From: Herbaspirillum rhizosphaerae
GTDB lineage: Bacteria > Pseudomonadota > Gammaproteobacteria > Burkholderiales > Burkholderiaceae_D
Assembly (NCBI RefSeq): GCF_001189965.1
Contig: NZ_LFLU01000009.1
Span: 124,001 to 188,000 of the forward strand
DNA length: 64,000 nucleotides
Direction: 5' to 3'
The notes under the pieces were generated by a model, which did not search any database, had not been told where the DNA came from, and worked only from the letters and a program-made list of their open reading frames with translations. A program made the translations under genes and the position numbers. How positions within the stretch are numbered: the stretch's first letter is position 1; each line of letters opens with the position of its first letter. Of the stretch, positions 28,012 to 36,988 are shown in pieces.

Positions 28012-29208
28012 ATGAAAAAGCCATCGCAAACCGGTCTGCTGCGCGTACGCGACGGGCATGAAGCGCGCGTCTCGTTCGTGGAATTGTTCTTCGACCTGAT
28101 CTACGTGTTCGCCGTCACCCAGCTCTCGCATCGCCTGCTGGAAAACCTCAGCCTCAACGGCGCCATCGAAACCCTGGTCCTCTGGTTCGCGGTCTGGCTG
28201 GCCTGGCAATACACCTCGTGGGTCACCAACTGGTTCGATCCGGAAACCTTGCCGATCCGCATTTTGCTGTTCGCCATCATGCTGGTCGGCCTGCTGATGG
28301 CGGCGGCGATTCCCGATGCCTTCGGCGCACGCGGCCTGGTGTTTGCGATTGCCTACGCGACCATCCAGGTCGGCCGCACGCTGTTCGTGCTGGTCTGCCT
28401 CGGTTCGCGTCATGCACTGACGCCCAACTTTCGCCGCATGTTCGGCTGGCTGGCGATTTCCGCCGCGTTCTGGATTGCCGGCGGCATGTCGCAGGAGCAT
28501 CGTCTGCTGTTCTGGGTCATCGCCGTCGCCTGTGAATATTTCTCGCCGATGACCGGTTTCGCCCTGCCCGGCATGGGGCGTTCCGACACGCAGGAATGGA
28601 CCATCGAAGGCGGCCACCTGGCCGAGCGCTGCCAGCTGTTCGTGATCGTCGCACTGGGCGAGGCGCTGCTGATCACCGGCGCCACCATCGCCCACGCGCA
28701 GGCATGGGATGCGCCTATCATGGTCGCGTTCATCGTCACTTTCATCGGCAGCCTGGCGATGTGGTGGCTGTACTTCGACACCAGCAGCAAGGACGGCAGC
28801 GAAGCCATCGTGCTGTCCAGCGACCCCGGCCGCATCGGCGCCTACTTCCACTATGTGCACGTGATCATCGTCGCCGGCGTCATCGTGTCGGCAGTGGGCA
28901 ACGAGCTGGTGATTGCGCATCCGGACCAGCGCATCGCGCCGACCACGCTGCTGGTGCTGATCGCCGGCCCGGCGATGTATTTGTTCGGCAACGCCGTCTA
29001 CAAAAAGGTCGTGTACCGGCGTTTCCCGCTGTCGCATATCGTCGGGCTGTTGCTGCTGGCGATCCTGGCGATGTTCGCCCATGTCACCGATCTGCTGATG
29101 GTCGGCGGACTGACGACGGCAGTGCTGATCTTCACCGCCGTGTGGGAAAGTTGTTCGCGTCGCAAGACTGCCTTGAGCTATCAGGACGAGCACGCGTCGC
29201 AATGGTGA
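28012..29208 (+). CDS. Low temperature requirement A (LtrA) family membrane protein
   Basis: A 398-residue protein with about 11-12 helices. It carries the LtrA features VSFVELFFDLIYVFAVTQLSH at the N-terminus and ERCQLFVIVALGEALLITG near the middle. The GGGGGAAAG ribosome site precedes ATG 28012; the longer open frame to 27814 overlaps the promoter region of the divergent gene. LtrA was named from a Listeria mutant unable to grow in the cold; its biochemical function is not known. Confidence 0.9.
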   Translation: MKKPSQTGLLRVRDGHEARVSFVELFFDLIYVFAVTQLSHRLLENLSLNGAIETLVLWFAVWLAWQYTSWVTNWFDPETLPIRILLFAIMLVGLLMAAAIPDAFGARGLVFAIAYATIQVGRTLFVLVCLGSRHALTPNFRRMFGWLAISAAFWIAGGMSQEHRLLFWVIAVACEYFSPMTGFALPGMGRSDTQEWTIEGGHLAERCQLFVIVALGEALLITGATIAHAQAWDAPIMVAFIVTFIGSLAMWWLYFDTSSKDGSEAIVLSSDPGRIGAYFHYVHVIIVAGVIVSAVGNELVIAHPDQRIAPTTLLVLIAGPAMYLFGNAVYKKVVYRRFPLSHIVGLLLLAILAMFAHVTDLLMVGGLTTAVLIFTAVWESCSRRKTALSYQDEHASQW

Positions 29209-29242
29209 CCGGGGGCAGCTCCTGTCGCTCCGGTCGCAAAAA

Positions 29243-30019
29243 TCAGATGCCGCTGAACCAGTTGTAGCCCTGGTCTTCCCAGTAACCGCCCGGATTTTCA
29301 TTGCTCACATAGATGGCGACCACATGCTTGGGATTCTTGAATCCAAGTTTGGTCGGTACCCGTACCTTGAGCGGGTAACCATAGGGCGTCGGCAGCGGTT
29401 CTTTGCCGAAATCCAACGCCAGGATTGTCTGCGGATGCAGCGCCGTCGGCATATCCAGGCTTGAGTAATAACGGTCCGCACATTTGAAGCCGACGTACTT
29501 CGCGGACAGGTCGGCTCCGACCGCCTGCAGGAATAGTTTCAGCGGTGCGCCTGACCATTGGCCGATGGCGCTCCAGCCTTCGATGCAGATGTGCCGGGTA
29601 ATCTGCCCAGCCTGGGGTAGCGCGCGCAGGCGCTCGATCGTCCATGGCTTTTTATCCCCGACCAGGCCTGAGACCTCCAGCCGCCAGTCGGCGATGTCGA
29701 TATCCGGCGCGCTGGCTTCGTCATAGAAGGCATTGAAGGGAAACGGATTGGTGATCTGGTTCGCGGCATAGGTTGGCGCGAGCTTGTCGCCGCGAAACAG
29801 CGCCGCCTGCACGCGATCGTTCCAGCGCGACATGGCCCACAAGACCTTGTCCACCTGGTCGTTGTCCTGCAGGTTGCAGCCGGCCAGCATCGACAGCGCA
29901 CCCACCGACAGCGATGAACGCAGGAACAGGCGCCGCTCGAGTTTGACCAGCGCGGTACGATGGTCCGCCAGGCGGATGCCGGCAGGTTTGCGTGCGGGTT
30001 TATCGTCTTGCCGGCTCAT
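29243..30019 (-). CDS. Sulfite-oxidase-family molybdopterin protein, Tat-type lipoprotein signal
   Basis: A 258-residue protein with a twin-arginine segment RRLFLR (29-34) followed by a hydrophobic stretch and lipobox LAGC (45-48), suggesting a folded, lipid-anchored periplasmic enzyme. The molybdopterin domain keeps the Mo-ligating cysteine C145 in ITRHICIEGWSAIGQW. The ending GYWEDQGYNWFSG is usual for YedY/SorA-like proteins. Its start overlaps the cytochrome b stop by four bases (ATGA). Substrate may be sulfite, a sulfoxide or another small oxidant; it lacks the dimerisation domain of true sulfite oxidases. Confidence 0.88.
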   Translation of the reverse strand: MSRQDDKPARKPAGIRLADHRTALVKLERRLFLRSSLSVGALSMLAGCNLQDNDQVDKVLWAMSRWNDRVQAALFRGDKLAPTYAANQITNPFPFNAFYDEASAPDIDIADWRLEVSGLVGDKKPWTIERLRALPQAGQITRHICIEGWSAIGQWSGAPLKLFLQAVGADLSAKYVGFKCADRYYSSLDMPTALHPQTILALDFGKEPLPTPYGYPLKVRVPTKLGFKNPKHVVAIYVSNENPGGYWEDQGYNWFSGI

Positions 30020-30639
30020 GGCGTATTCTCTGCATGTTCGTTCGAACGGCCCCGACCAGTCACCATGGGAAGCAGGGTTTTGGGGACCAGGATCACCAGC
30101 AGCAGATGCACGGCGACGAACGTCGCGATGCCTGCCATGGCGAAAAAATGCACCTTGCGTGCGGTGTCAAAACCGCCGAACAGATCGCTCAAGACTTCCA
30201 GCTGTACCGGCTTCCAGATGGCAAGCCCCGACAGCACCGCCAGCATCCCCAGCGCGATCACCGTCCAGTAAAGCAACTTCTGGACTGCGTTGTAGACGCC
30301 CGGCCGGTGCGGCAGTTGCAGGAGCAACGCCTGGCGCGCATCGGCCATCACATCGCGTGCGCGCAATGGCAGGAAGTGCCGGCGGAAGTGGCCGCTGGCC
30401 ACCCCGTAGAGCAGATAGAACAAGCCATTGGCCAGCAGCAGCCACATCGCCGCGAAGTGCCAGGCAATGGCGCCGCCCAGCCAGCCGCCCAAGGTGGCCC
30501 ACGCCGGAAACCTGAAACCGAAGATCGGCGAGGCGTTGTAAATGGCCCAGCCGCTCATCAGCATGCAGACAATGGCAAACGCATTGAGCCAGTGCGCGAT
30601 ACGGATCGCCAGCGGATGAAGCAGCATAGTCTTGCGCAT
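30016..30639 (-). CDS. Cytochrome b561-type membrane subunit
   Basis: A 207-residue protein with four or five helices and histidines positioned for b-type haem: LAIRIAHWLNAFAIVCML near the N-terminus, AWHFAAMWLLLANGLFYLL, and KVHFFAMAGIATFVAVHLLLV near the C-terminus. It resembles the cytochrome b of thiosulfate reductase and Ni-Fe hydrogenase (PF01292). It overlaps the molybdoenzyme gene by ATGA and lies 12 bp after the DUF5666 gene. It probably passes electrons between the quinone pool and the lipoprotein molybdoenzyme, taking the place of YedZ. Confidence 0.88.
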   Translation of the reverse strand: MRKTMLLHPLAIRIAHWLNAFAIVCMLMSGWAIYNASPIFGFRFPAWATLGGWLGGAIAWHFAAMWLLLANGLFYLLYGVASGHFRRHFLPLRARDVMADARQALLLQLPHRPGVYNAVQKLLYWTVIALGMLAVLSGLAIWKPVQLEVLSDLFGGFDTARKVHFFAMAGIATFVAVHLLLVILVPKTLLPMVTGRGRSNEHAENTP

Positions 30640-30651
30640 CGCAGGGCTTTC

Positions 30652-31287
30652 TTACATCGGCGGCGTAATGCCGTTCTTGCCGGCACTGACCGACAGCGCG
30701 GTCAGGCTGCCATCGGGATTCTTGCGGGCGCGCGCGACCACCTTGACGCCGGCGACCAGCAGGGAACGCTCGCCCGCTTCGATATTGACGATGGGCACAT
30801 CTTCCGGTACGACGATTTTCTTCTCGCCGCCTTTATATTTGAGCGTCAGCGTGCGGCCGTTGCTGGCCACGACATCACCGACGGTGCCGTTGGTCATGGT
30901 GCTGTTGGGCGCCAGATCGAACGGTCGATGGCCGTCGCCGGTGCCGGCCATCGCCGGCGGGAACACATGCACCTCCAGTGCCTTCTGCGAGCCGTCCGGC
31001 TGAGGGATGGCTGCGGTGCCGATATAGCTGCCGGGTTTGATGTCTTCGATACGGGCAATGGAGATCGCCGCGACCCGGGTGTCTTTGTCAAGACCAACGG
31101 TCTGTTCGACGCCGCGGTTGGTCTTGATGACCAGCTTGTCGGCGCTGGCCGAGACGATGGTTCCGCGCACGCCGGCCGGCGCCGGCGTCTGGGCGAAAGC
31201 GGCCGAATGGATGAGGCCGCCGGCGAGGACGGACATAAGACCTGATACTGCTGCACCGCGAAGACGCTTCTGGAAGGAGGTATGCAT
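30652..31287 (-). CDS. DUF5666-like secreted protein
   Basis: A 211-residue periplasmic protein with a signal peptide (SGLMSVLAGGLIHSAAFAQ). Two similar beta-rich segments follow: GVRGTIVSASADKLVIKTNRG and TNGTVGDVVASNGRTLTLKYKGG, the pattern of DUF5666. It is the first gene of a three-gene operon with a cytochrome b and a molybdoenzyme, and may be an assembly or accessory factor. No cofactor motif (CxxCH) is present. Confidence 0.82.
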   Translation of the reverse strand: MHTSFQKRLRGAAVSGLMSVLAGGLIHSAAFAQTPAPAGVRGTIVSASADKLVIKTNRGVEQTVGLDKDTRVAAISIARIEDIKPGSYIGTAAIPQPDGSQKALEVHVFPPAMAGTGDGHRPFDLAPNSTMTNGTVGDVVASNGRTLTLKYKGGEKKIVVPEDVPIVNIEAGERSLLVAGVKVVARARKNPDGSLTALSVSAGKNGITPPM

Positions 31288-31423
31288 GGCGGGAACCGAC
31301 GAGTTAAGGAATTTTCATTCTAGGCAGGCAATCTGCCATTGGCATGACATTTACATGACAAAAATGTCATTTTCAGGCGATCTTGGACGTGATGCGGCGA
31401 TGCGCTCGTAGATTGTTGATGAG

Positions 31424-32608
31424 TTATTCCACATCCGCCATGCATTCAATTTCAACCGCGGCATCGGCCACCAATCTGGCAGCCTGGAAGGTGGTGCGGG
31501 CAGGAAAGCGCCCGGCGGGAAAATAACGGCTATAGACCTTGTTCATATCGGCAAAGTCGTTGATGTCCGCAAGAATGACCTTGCATTGCACGACACGATC
31601 AAGCGACGAGCCGTTTTCTTCGAGTACGGTGCGGATGTTATCCATGATCGCGGTCGTCTGCGCTGCCGTCCCTTTTGCAAATTTGCCATTGGCGTCGTCG
31701 CCGAGGATGCCGGACAGATACAACATGTTCCCGGCCCGTACTGCTTGCGAAAAAGGGCGTCCGCCTTCGGTGCCGAAATAGCGCAAGGGAGCCCTCGACG
31801 GCGGCGTCGTTGCGTCGGAGAGGGATGGCGCAGGCAGATAGCGGCTGGTGATCGCCCGGAGTACGCTGTTGGCCTTCAACGCAGCGATGGCTCGATTGAG
31901 CATGGCCTTGAGTTCCGGATCGTCTTTGCGTACGCCCATGGCAATGCCGCTGCCAAGCAGGGGATCGGTGACGGCGGGGCCGGAAAAGCTGAAATTGCGC
32001 CCGTCGGGGGTATCCAGCAAGGCGTGCGATATTTCGACGGTGTCTTGCAGGGTGGCATCGATTCTCCCTGCCTGCAGGCTCCGGATGAGTTCCGCATTCA
32101 GGTCGAAACTGTCGACCTGTACGCCTGCCGGGGCCCATTGCGCCAGGGCAAACGCTTCGCGGCTGGTGCCGCGCAGGACGCCGACGCGTTTGCCTTTCAG
32201 CGATGCTGTAGTAGGTTGCAAGTCGGTGCCCCTGCGCGTCACCAGCCGGCTCGACAGTTCATACATGACGTCCGTGAAGTCAATCTGTTCCTTGCGTTTT
32301 GCGGTGGGAGTCATCCCCACGATGAGGTCGAAGCGCCTGGCTTTCAGCGCCGCAATATTGCCCGCATACGGCTGGTCCACCCATCTGCACTTGACCTTCA
32401 TTTGGGCACACAGCGCATCCCCCAGTTCGATATCGAGCCCCACCAGTTCTCCTTTGGCATTCCGGCTTTCAAAGGGAGGAACCTCGGCTTCCACGCCAAA
32501 ACGTATCTCTTTCCATGTCTGCGCATTGGCGGCGTCGATATGGCCGAACGTCAGGGCCGCCAGGAGCAGCAAAGAATGGTGCAGTGTAGATATGTTGCGA
32601 ACAGGCAT
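31424..32608 (-). CDS. Fusion of a periplasmic amino-acid-type solute-binding domain with a RidA/YjgF domain
   Basis: A 394-residue protein. A signal peptide (LLLLAALTFGHIDAANA) leads to an SBP_bac_3 domain at about 33-255 (IRFGVEAEVPPFESRN, GLDIELGDALCAQM, FDLIVGMTPTAKRKEQIDFT, GKRVGVLRGTS). After a Pro/Ser-rich linker a full RidA domain occupies about 274-394: GNMLYLSG, DFADMNKVY, and FPARTTFQAARL with R371, the counterpart of the RidA catalytic arginine, and AVEIE with E386. The residue after the arginine pair is Thr where E. coli RidA has Cys. RidA proteins normally act on enamine/imine intermediates in the cytoplasm, so an exported copy fused to a ligand-binding domain is unusual. It has no ABC partner genes next to it. 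Confidence 0.9.
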   Translation of the reverse strand: MPVRNISTLHHSLLLLAALTFGHIDAANAQTWKEIRFGVEAEVPPFESRNAKGELVGLDIELGDALCAQMKVKCRWVDQPYAGNIAALKARRFDLIVGMTPTAKRKEQIDFTDVMYELSSRLVTRRGTDLQPTTASLKGKRVGVLRGTSREAFALAQWAPAGVQVDSFDLNAELIRSLQAGRIDATLQDTVEISHALLDTPDGRNFSFSGPAVTDPLLGSGIAMGVRKDDPELKAMLNRAIAALKANSVLRAITSRYLPAPSLSDATTPPSRAPLRYFGTEGGRPFSQAVRAGNMLYLSGILGDDANGKFAKGTAAQTTAIMDNIRTVLEENGSSLDRVVQCKVILADINDFADMNKVYSRYFPAGRFPARTTFQAARLVADAAVEIECMADVE

Positions 32609-32955
32609 CGCGAAAGCTCCTGAAAAATGTATAAGACCATCCGGGACGTGCAGATCGGACGATCTCCGCCCCCCGGGCAGCTAGGAGTAAAGGCGCTTTC
32701 TTTTGCGATGACAAGCGTTTCGCCGGAGACCGATGAAAGCTTTTCTCTTTTTCAGAAAAATTCGATGACTGCGGGGGCAACACTGCTAGAAGGAGAGGGA
32801 ATAATTTTCAGCAACAACCTTATCCAATCAGCAAGGCAAGCACCGCATGAGGCGTACCGGAGGGCGCAGGCCCTTGTAGTAAAATGCCGGCTGCTGCAAA
32901 CAACGCAAACAAGCCTGAAATTGCCATGCAGCGTTTCTCAACTGAAAGACTGCGC
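32609..32955. other. Divergent intergenic region between the SBP-RidA gene and the FAD dehydrogenase
   Basis: About 347 bp. A small A/T palindrome (TTTTTC-A-GAAAAA) lies at 32748-32760. The segment TTGTAGTAAAATGCC (from about 32873) could hold a -10 element for the plus-strand gene. No gene is convincing here. Confidence 0.4.
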
Positions 32956-34566
32956 ATGCTGCGAATCACTGAAATACAACTCCCCCTCGAACATCCTGAA
33001 GCCGACCTGCGTGCGGCGATTCTGGCGCGCCTGGGCGTGTCCGACGCGGAGTTGTTGAGCGTGAGCCTGTTTCGCCGCAGCTACGATGCGCGCAAGAAAT
33101 CCGCGGTCACCCTGAATTACACCGTCGACGTCGAAGTGCGCGACGAGGCCGCCGTCTTGCGCAAGCAGAATCTCAAGGACAAGTCGCCGATCGTGCCGAC
33201 GCCCGACACCAATTATCATTTCGTGGCGAAAGCACCGGTTGGCCTGAGCAAGCGTCCTGTCGTCATCGGCACCGGTCCGTGCGGCATCTTCGCCGGCCTG
33301 ATCCTGGCCGAGATGGGTTTCAATCCGCTGATCCTGGAACGCGGCAAGACCGTGCGCGAGCGCACCAAGGACACCTGGGGCCTGTGGCGCCAGCGCGAAC
33401 TCAAGCCGGAATCGAATGTGCAATACGGCGAAGGCGGCGCCGGCACCTTCTCGGACGGCAAGCTCTACAGCCAGGTCAAGGATCCTAAACATTACGGCCG
33501 CAAGGTACTGACAGAATTCGTCGCCGCCGATGCGCCGCCGGAAATCATGTACGTCAGCAAGCCGCACATCGGCACCTTCCGCTTGGTGAAGATGGTGCAG
33601 CTGATGCGCGAAAAGATCGTCTCGCTGGGCGGTGAATTCCGTTTCGAGCAAAAGGTCGATGATATCGTCATCGAAGACGGACAAGTGCGCGGCGTCACGC
33701 TGGCCAGCGGCGAACATATCGCCGCCGACCACGTCGTTCTGGCCATCGGCCACAGCGCGCGCGACACCTTCCAGATGCTGTACGACCGCGGCGTCTACAT
33801 GGAAGCCAAGCCGTTCTCGATCGGCTTCCGCGCCGAACATCCGCAATCGCTGATCGACAAATGCCGTTTCGGCCCGAGCGCCGGCCATCCCATCCTCGGC
33901 GCCGCTGACTACAAGCTGGTGCACCACGCCTCCAACGGCCGTTCGGTCTACAGCTTCTGCATGTGCCCGGGCGGCACGGTGGTGGCGGCGACCTCGGAAC
34001 CGGAACGCGTGGTCACCAACGGCATGAGCCAGTATTCGCGCAACGAACGCAACGCCAACAGCGGCATCGTGGTCGGCATTTCGCCGGCCGATTATCCGGG
34101 CCATCCGCTGGCAGGCATCGACTTCCAGCGCCAGTGGGAGTCGCGCGCCTACGAACTGGGCGGCCGCAATTACGATGCGCCGGGCCAGCTGGTCGGCGAT
34201 TTCTTGGCGAAGAAACCGTCGACTCAACTCGGCAGCGTGATTCCTTCGTACAAGCCGGGCGTGCTGCTGGGCGATCTCGGTCCGTCCTTGCCCGACTACG
34301 CGATCGATGCGATCCGCGAAGCCTTGCCGTTCTTCGACAAGCAGATCCGCGGTTACGCCATGCATGACGCGGTGCTGACCGGCGTGGAGACGCGCACTTC
34401 ATCGCCGGTGCGCATCCGCCGCGACGACGATACGCTGCAAAGTCTCAATACCAAGGGTTTGTATCCGGCCGGCGAAGGCGCCGGTTATGCGGGCGGGATC
34501 ATGTCGGCGTCCATCGACGGCATCAAGATTGCCGAAGCGGTGGCGCTGGCGATCGTCGCTCAGTAA
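32956..34566 (+). CDS. COG2509-type NAD(P)/FAD-dependent dehydrogenase
   Basis: A 536-residue flavoprotein. An N-terminal domain of about 95 residues (LRITEIQLPLEHPEADLRAAILARLGV) precedes the FAD motif GTGPCG (105-110). Further motifs are QYGEGGAGTFSDGKLYSQVKD and YPAGEGAGYAGGIMSASIDGIKIAEA at the C-terminus, typical of the uncharacterised COG2509 family. I use ATG 32956 because it begins at the conserved N-terminal segment; ATG 32926 and the codon at 32884 are upstream options. Function is unknown; a ferredoxin- or NADPH-linked reductase role is a guess. It converges with hutD. Confidence 0.85.
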   Translation: MLRITEIQLPLEHPEADLRAAILARLGVSDAELLSVSLFRRSYDARKKSAVTLNYTVDVEVRDEAAVLRKQNLKDKSPIVPTPDTNYHFVAKAPVGLSKRPVVIGTGPCGIFAGLILAEMGFNPLILERGKTVRERTKDTWGLWRQRELKPESNVQYGEGGAGTFSDGKLYSQVKDPKHYGRKVLTEFVAADAPPEIMYVSKPHIGTFRLVKMVQLMREKIVSLGGEFRFEQKVDDIVIEDGQVRGVTLASGEHIAADHVVLAIGHSARDTFQMLYDRGVYMEAKPFSIGFRAEHPQSLIDKCRFGPSAGHPILGAADYKLVHHASNGRSVYSFCMCPGGTVVAATSEPERVVTNGMSQYSRNERNANSGIVVGISPADYPGHPLAGIDFQRQWESRAYELGGRNYDAPGQLVGDFLAKKPSTQLGSVIPSYKPGVLLGDLGPSLPDYAIDAIREALPFFDKQIRGYAMHDAVLTGVETRTSSPVRIRRDDDTLQSLNTKGLYPAGEGAGYAGGIMSASIDGIKIAEAVALAIVAQ

Positions 34567-34607
34567 GTCAGCAAGACGGCGGCGCGATGGTGACGCGATG
34601 GTGACGG

Positions 34608-35180
34608 TTACGCTGCCTGGCGGTACAAGCGCACCAGCATCAGTTCCGCAGCGCTGGCGTCCAGGATGCAACTCTTCTCTTCCGCGCTGAACATCACCGC
34701 ATCGCCCGCGTGCAGCTTGTACTCATCGGACAGGCTGCAACTGCCGTTGACCACATAGATCAATACCGCATCGCCATGCATCGGCAGCGCCGTCTGCTGT
34801 ATGACGGTGATCTGTTCCACCGTGTGGGTGAAAGCAGCGCGGCGCGTCATGACGTTGAAGTCGACGATGCCGCCGCTGATCAGTTCGGACTGGACGGCAG
34901 TGGCGCCGTCGAAGCGCAATACCGGGTCGCGCGGCGTCAGTGTCTGCGCGACGCCGGCGATGTCGAGCGCGATGCCTTTGCCTTCCAGTATCGCCAGCGA
35001 GCGGTCCACACCCGGGAACAAGGAGAACGCACCGCCTTGCTGCACGGTGGCGACGCTGACGCGCCAGTCGAATGCCTCCAGTGAACTGTCTTGCGGGAAA
35101 CGCATGATTTCGCACGTCATGCCGCCGCCGTTTTTCCAGCGCATCAGGCGTTGCTTGGATTGTGGAATCAGGTGGGGCAT
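34608..35180 (-). CDS. hutD: HutD family protein
   Basis: A 190-residue cupin-fold protein. It keeps the HutD hallmarks: MRWKNGGGMTCEI near the N-terminus, DWRVSVATVQQGGAFSLFPGVDRSLAILEG, and DFNVMTRRAA. HutD is found in many histidine-utilisation loci and is thought to limit or tune the pathway by binding formylglutamate or a related ligand. It lies 48 bp after hutG on the same strand. Confidence 0.9.
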   Translation of the reverse strand: MPHLIPQSKQRLMRWKNGGGMTCEIMRFPQDSSLEAFDWRVSVATVQQGGAFSLFPGVDRSLAILEGKGIALDIAGVAQTLTPRDPVLRFDGATAVQSELISGGIVDFNVMTRRAAFTHTVEQITVIQQTALPMHGDAVLIYVVNGSCSLSDEYKLHAGDAVMFSAEEKSCILDASAAELMLVRLYRQAA

Positions 35181-35228
35181 GAAAACAGTATAGGACGAAT
35201 GACGGGATTTATCCCGCGCATGACGATA

Positions 35229-36161
35229 TCAGGCCGGCTGCAGGATCAGATGCGCCAATCGCGCCGCTACCTTGGCGGTCATGCCGTCGCGGTCATAGAC
35301 CGGATTGCATTCGGCGATGTCGGCCGCAGCCAGTTTGCCGCTGGCCTTGATGGTGCTCACCAGCCGCTCGACTTTTTCCAGCGCCATGCCGTAAGCAGCC
35401 GGCGCCGAGACGCCGGGCGCCTTTTCGCCGGGCAGCACGTCGAGGTCGATGGTCAGGTAGACGTCGTCCACTTGCGACAGCCGTGTATGCAGTTGCGCAT
35501 TCAGGGTGTTGAGGCTGCCGAGCGCGACGTCGGTATCCATCACGTAGTCGACATCCAGCTGTCGCGCGCGGTTGAACAGCGCCGGCGTGTTGCCGAGCTG
35601 GCTGATGCCGTAGCAGAGATAGTGAAACTCGACGTCGGCCCATTCGCACCATTCCGCCATTTGCTTGAACGGCGTGCCGGAGGTGGAGCGTTCCGCTTCG
35701 CGCAGGTCGAAGTGGGCGTCGAAGTTGACGATCAGCAGTTTGCGCTGCGCCATGGCCTTGCCGAAATGGCGTGTGATGCCGAGGAAGGTGCCGTAAGCCA
35801 CTTCATGGCCGCCGCCCAGCACCAGCGGGAACACGCCCTGCGACTTGACGTCGGCGATCTTGGACGCCAGCCGTTGCTGCGCCTGTTCCAGGTCGCCGTC
35901 GTTGCAATCGATGTTGCCGGCGTCGGACAGCGCCTCAATGCGATGCGCCGGGAGATTCGCCATCATGCGGCGGATCGCGTCCGGCCCTTGCGCCGCACCG
36001 ACGCGGCCATGGTTGCGGCGTACGCCTTCATCGCTGGCGAAGCCGATCAGCGCACTGCCGTTCCGGATGCTGTTGTCGAAGGGCCGCACCAGTTGGTACA
36101 GGCGGCGCGTGTCGCCGGCGCTGTCGTGGTCGAGGCGGCCGTTCCAGAGAGAGTGATCCAT
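35229..36161 (-). CDS. hutG: Formimidoylglutamase, arginase family
   Basis: A 310-residue ureohydrolase that splits N-formimidoyl-glutamate into glutamate and formamide in histidine breakdown. All six Mn ligands of the family are visible: H119 (GGGHEVAYG), D148, H150 and D152 (NFDAHFD), D239 and D241 (LTIDLDVLP). The N-terminal GFASDEGVRRNHGRVGAAQGPDAIR is typical of HutG rather than agmatinase. It sits between an ABC importer ATPase (26 bp upstream) and hutD; hutH, hutU and hutI are not in the window. Confidence 0.92.
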   Translation of the reverse strand: MDHSLWNGRLDHDSAGDTRRLYQLVRPFDNSIRNGSALIGFASDEGVRRNHGRVGAAQGPDAIRRMMANLPAHRIEALSDAGNIDCNDGDLEQAQQRLASKIADVKSQGVFPLVLGGGHEVAYGTFLGITRHFGKAMAQRKLLIVNFDAHFDLREAERSTSGTPFKQMAEWCEWADVEFHYLCYGISQLGNTPALFNRARQLDVDYVMDTDVALGSLNTLNAQLHTRLSQVDDVYLTIDLDVLPGEKAPGVSAPAAYGMALEKVERLVSTIKASGKLAAADIAECNPVYDRDGMTAKVAARLAHLILQPA

Positions 36162-36187
36162 ATTTTTCGTCTTGTCTGTCGCTGTCT

Positions 36188-36988
36188 TTATGCCGAGGCG
36201 GGTTCTGCGGCGGAAGAATTGTTGCGGGTCAATACCGCCTGCAAGAAGCTGCGGGTGCGCTCCTGTTTCGGATTGACGAAGATCTGATCGGGTTTGCCGG
36301 CCTCGACGATGCGGCCCTGGTCCATGACCACGACGACATCGGCCACCTCGCGTGCAAACCCCATTTCATGCGTGACCACGATCATGGTCATGCCTTCGTT
36401 GGCGAGCGCCTTCATCACTTGCAGCACTTCGCCGACCAGTTCCGGATCGAGCGCCGAAGTCGGTTCGTCGAACAACATGACTTTCGGTTGCATCGCCAGC
36501 GCGCGGGCAATCGCCACGCGCTGCTTTTGGCCGCCCGACAGCGTGGCCGGCATGGCGTCGACTTTGGCGGCCAGGCCGACTTTCGCCAGCAGGCTGCGCG
36601 CCAGGGTCTCGGCTTCTTCTTTGGATGTGCCGCGGATCTTGCGCGGACCGACCGTCACGTTCTCCAGTACCGACAGATGCGGGAACAGGTTGAACGACTG
36701 GAACACCATGCCGACCTGCGTGCGCAAATCGTTCAGGGCGTGGTCGGCGATCATCTTGCCGTTGACCAGCAGGTCCTGATTGCAGATGGAGATGTTGCCT
36801 TCCTCGGCGACTTCCAGTCCGTTGCAGCAGCGCAATAGGGTGCTCTTGCCGGAACCGCTGGGACCGATGATGACGACTACTTGCGAGGCGGCGACTTCGA
36901 GGTCGATGCCGTGCAGGATGCGGTGGCCGGAGAAGGACTTGCCGAGTTTGGCGATGTTGATCATGGGGGATGTTGTGGACGGCTGCAT
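36188..36988 (-). CDS. Polar amino-acid ABC transporter ATP-binding protein
   Basis: A 266-residue ATPase of the HisP/GlnQ type. Walker A is GPSGSGKST, the signature [15 protein letters not shown] and Walker [15 protein letters not shown]. Its ATG at 36988 shares its A with the permease stop (TGATG); a second in-frame ATG at 36964 starts the conserved domain. It couples ATP hydrolysis to uptake by the adjacent permease and binding protein. Position directly ahead of hutG suggests histidine or a histidine-degradation intermediate as substrate, by context only. Confidence 0.92.
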   Translation of the reverse strand: MQPSTTSPMINIAKLGKSFSGHRILHGIDLEVAASQVVVIIGPSGSGKSTLLRCCNGLEVAEEGNISICNQDLLVNGKMIADHALNDLRTQVGMVFQSFNLFPHLSVLENVTVGPRKIRGTSKEEAETLARSLLAKVGLAAKVDAMPATLSGGQKQRVAIARALAMQPKVMLFDEPTSALDPELVGEVLQVMKALANEGMTMIVVTHEMGFAREVADVVVVMDQGRIVEAGKPDQIFVNPKQERTRSFLQAVLTRNNSSAAEPASA

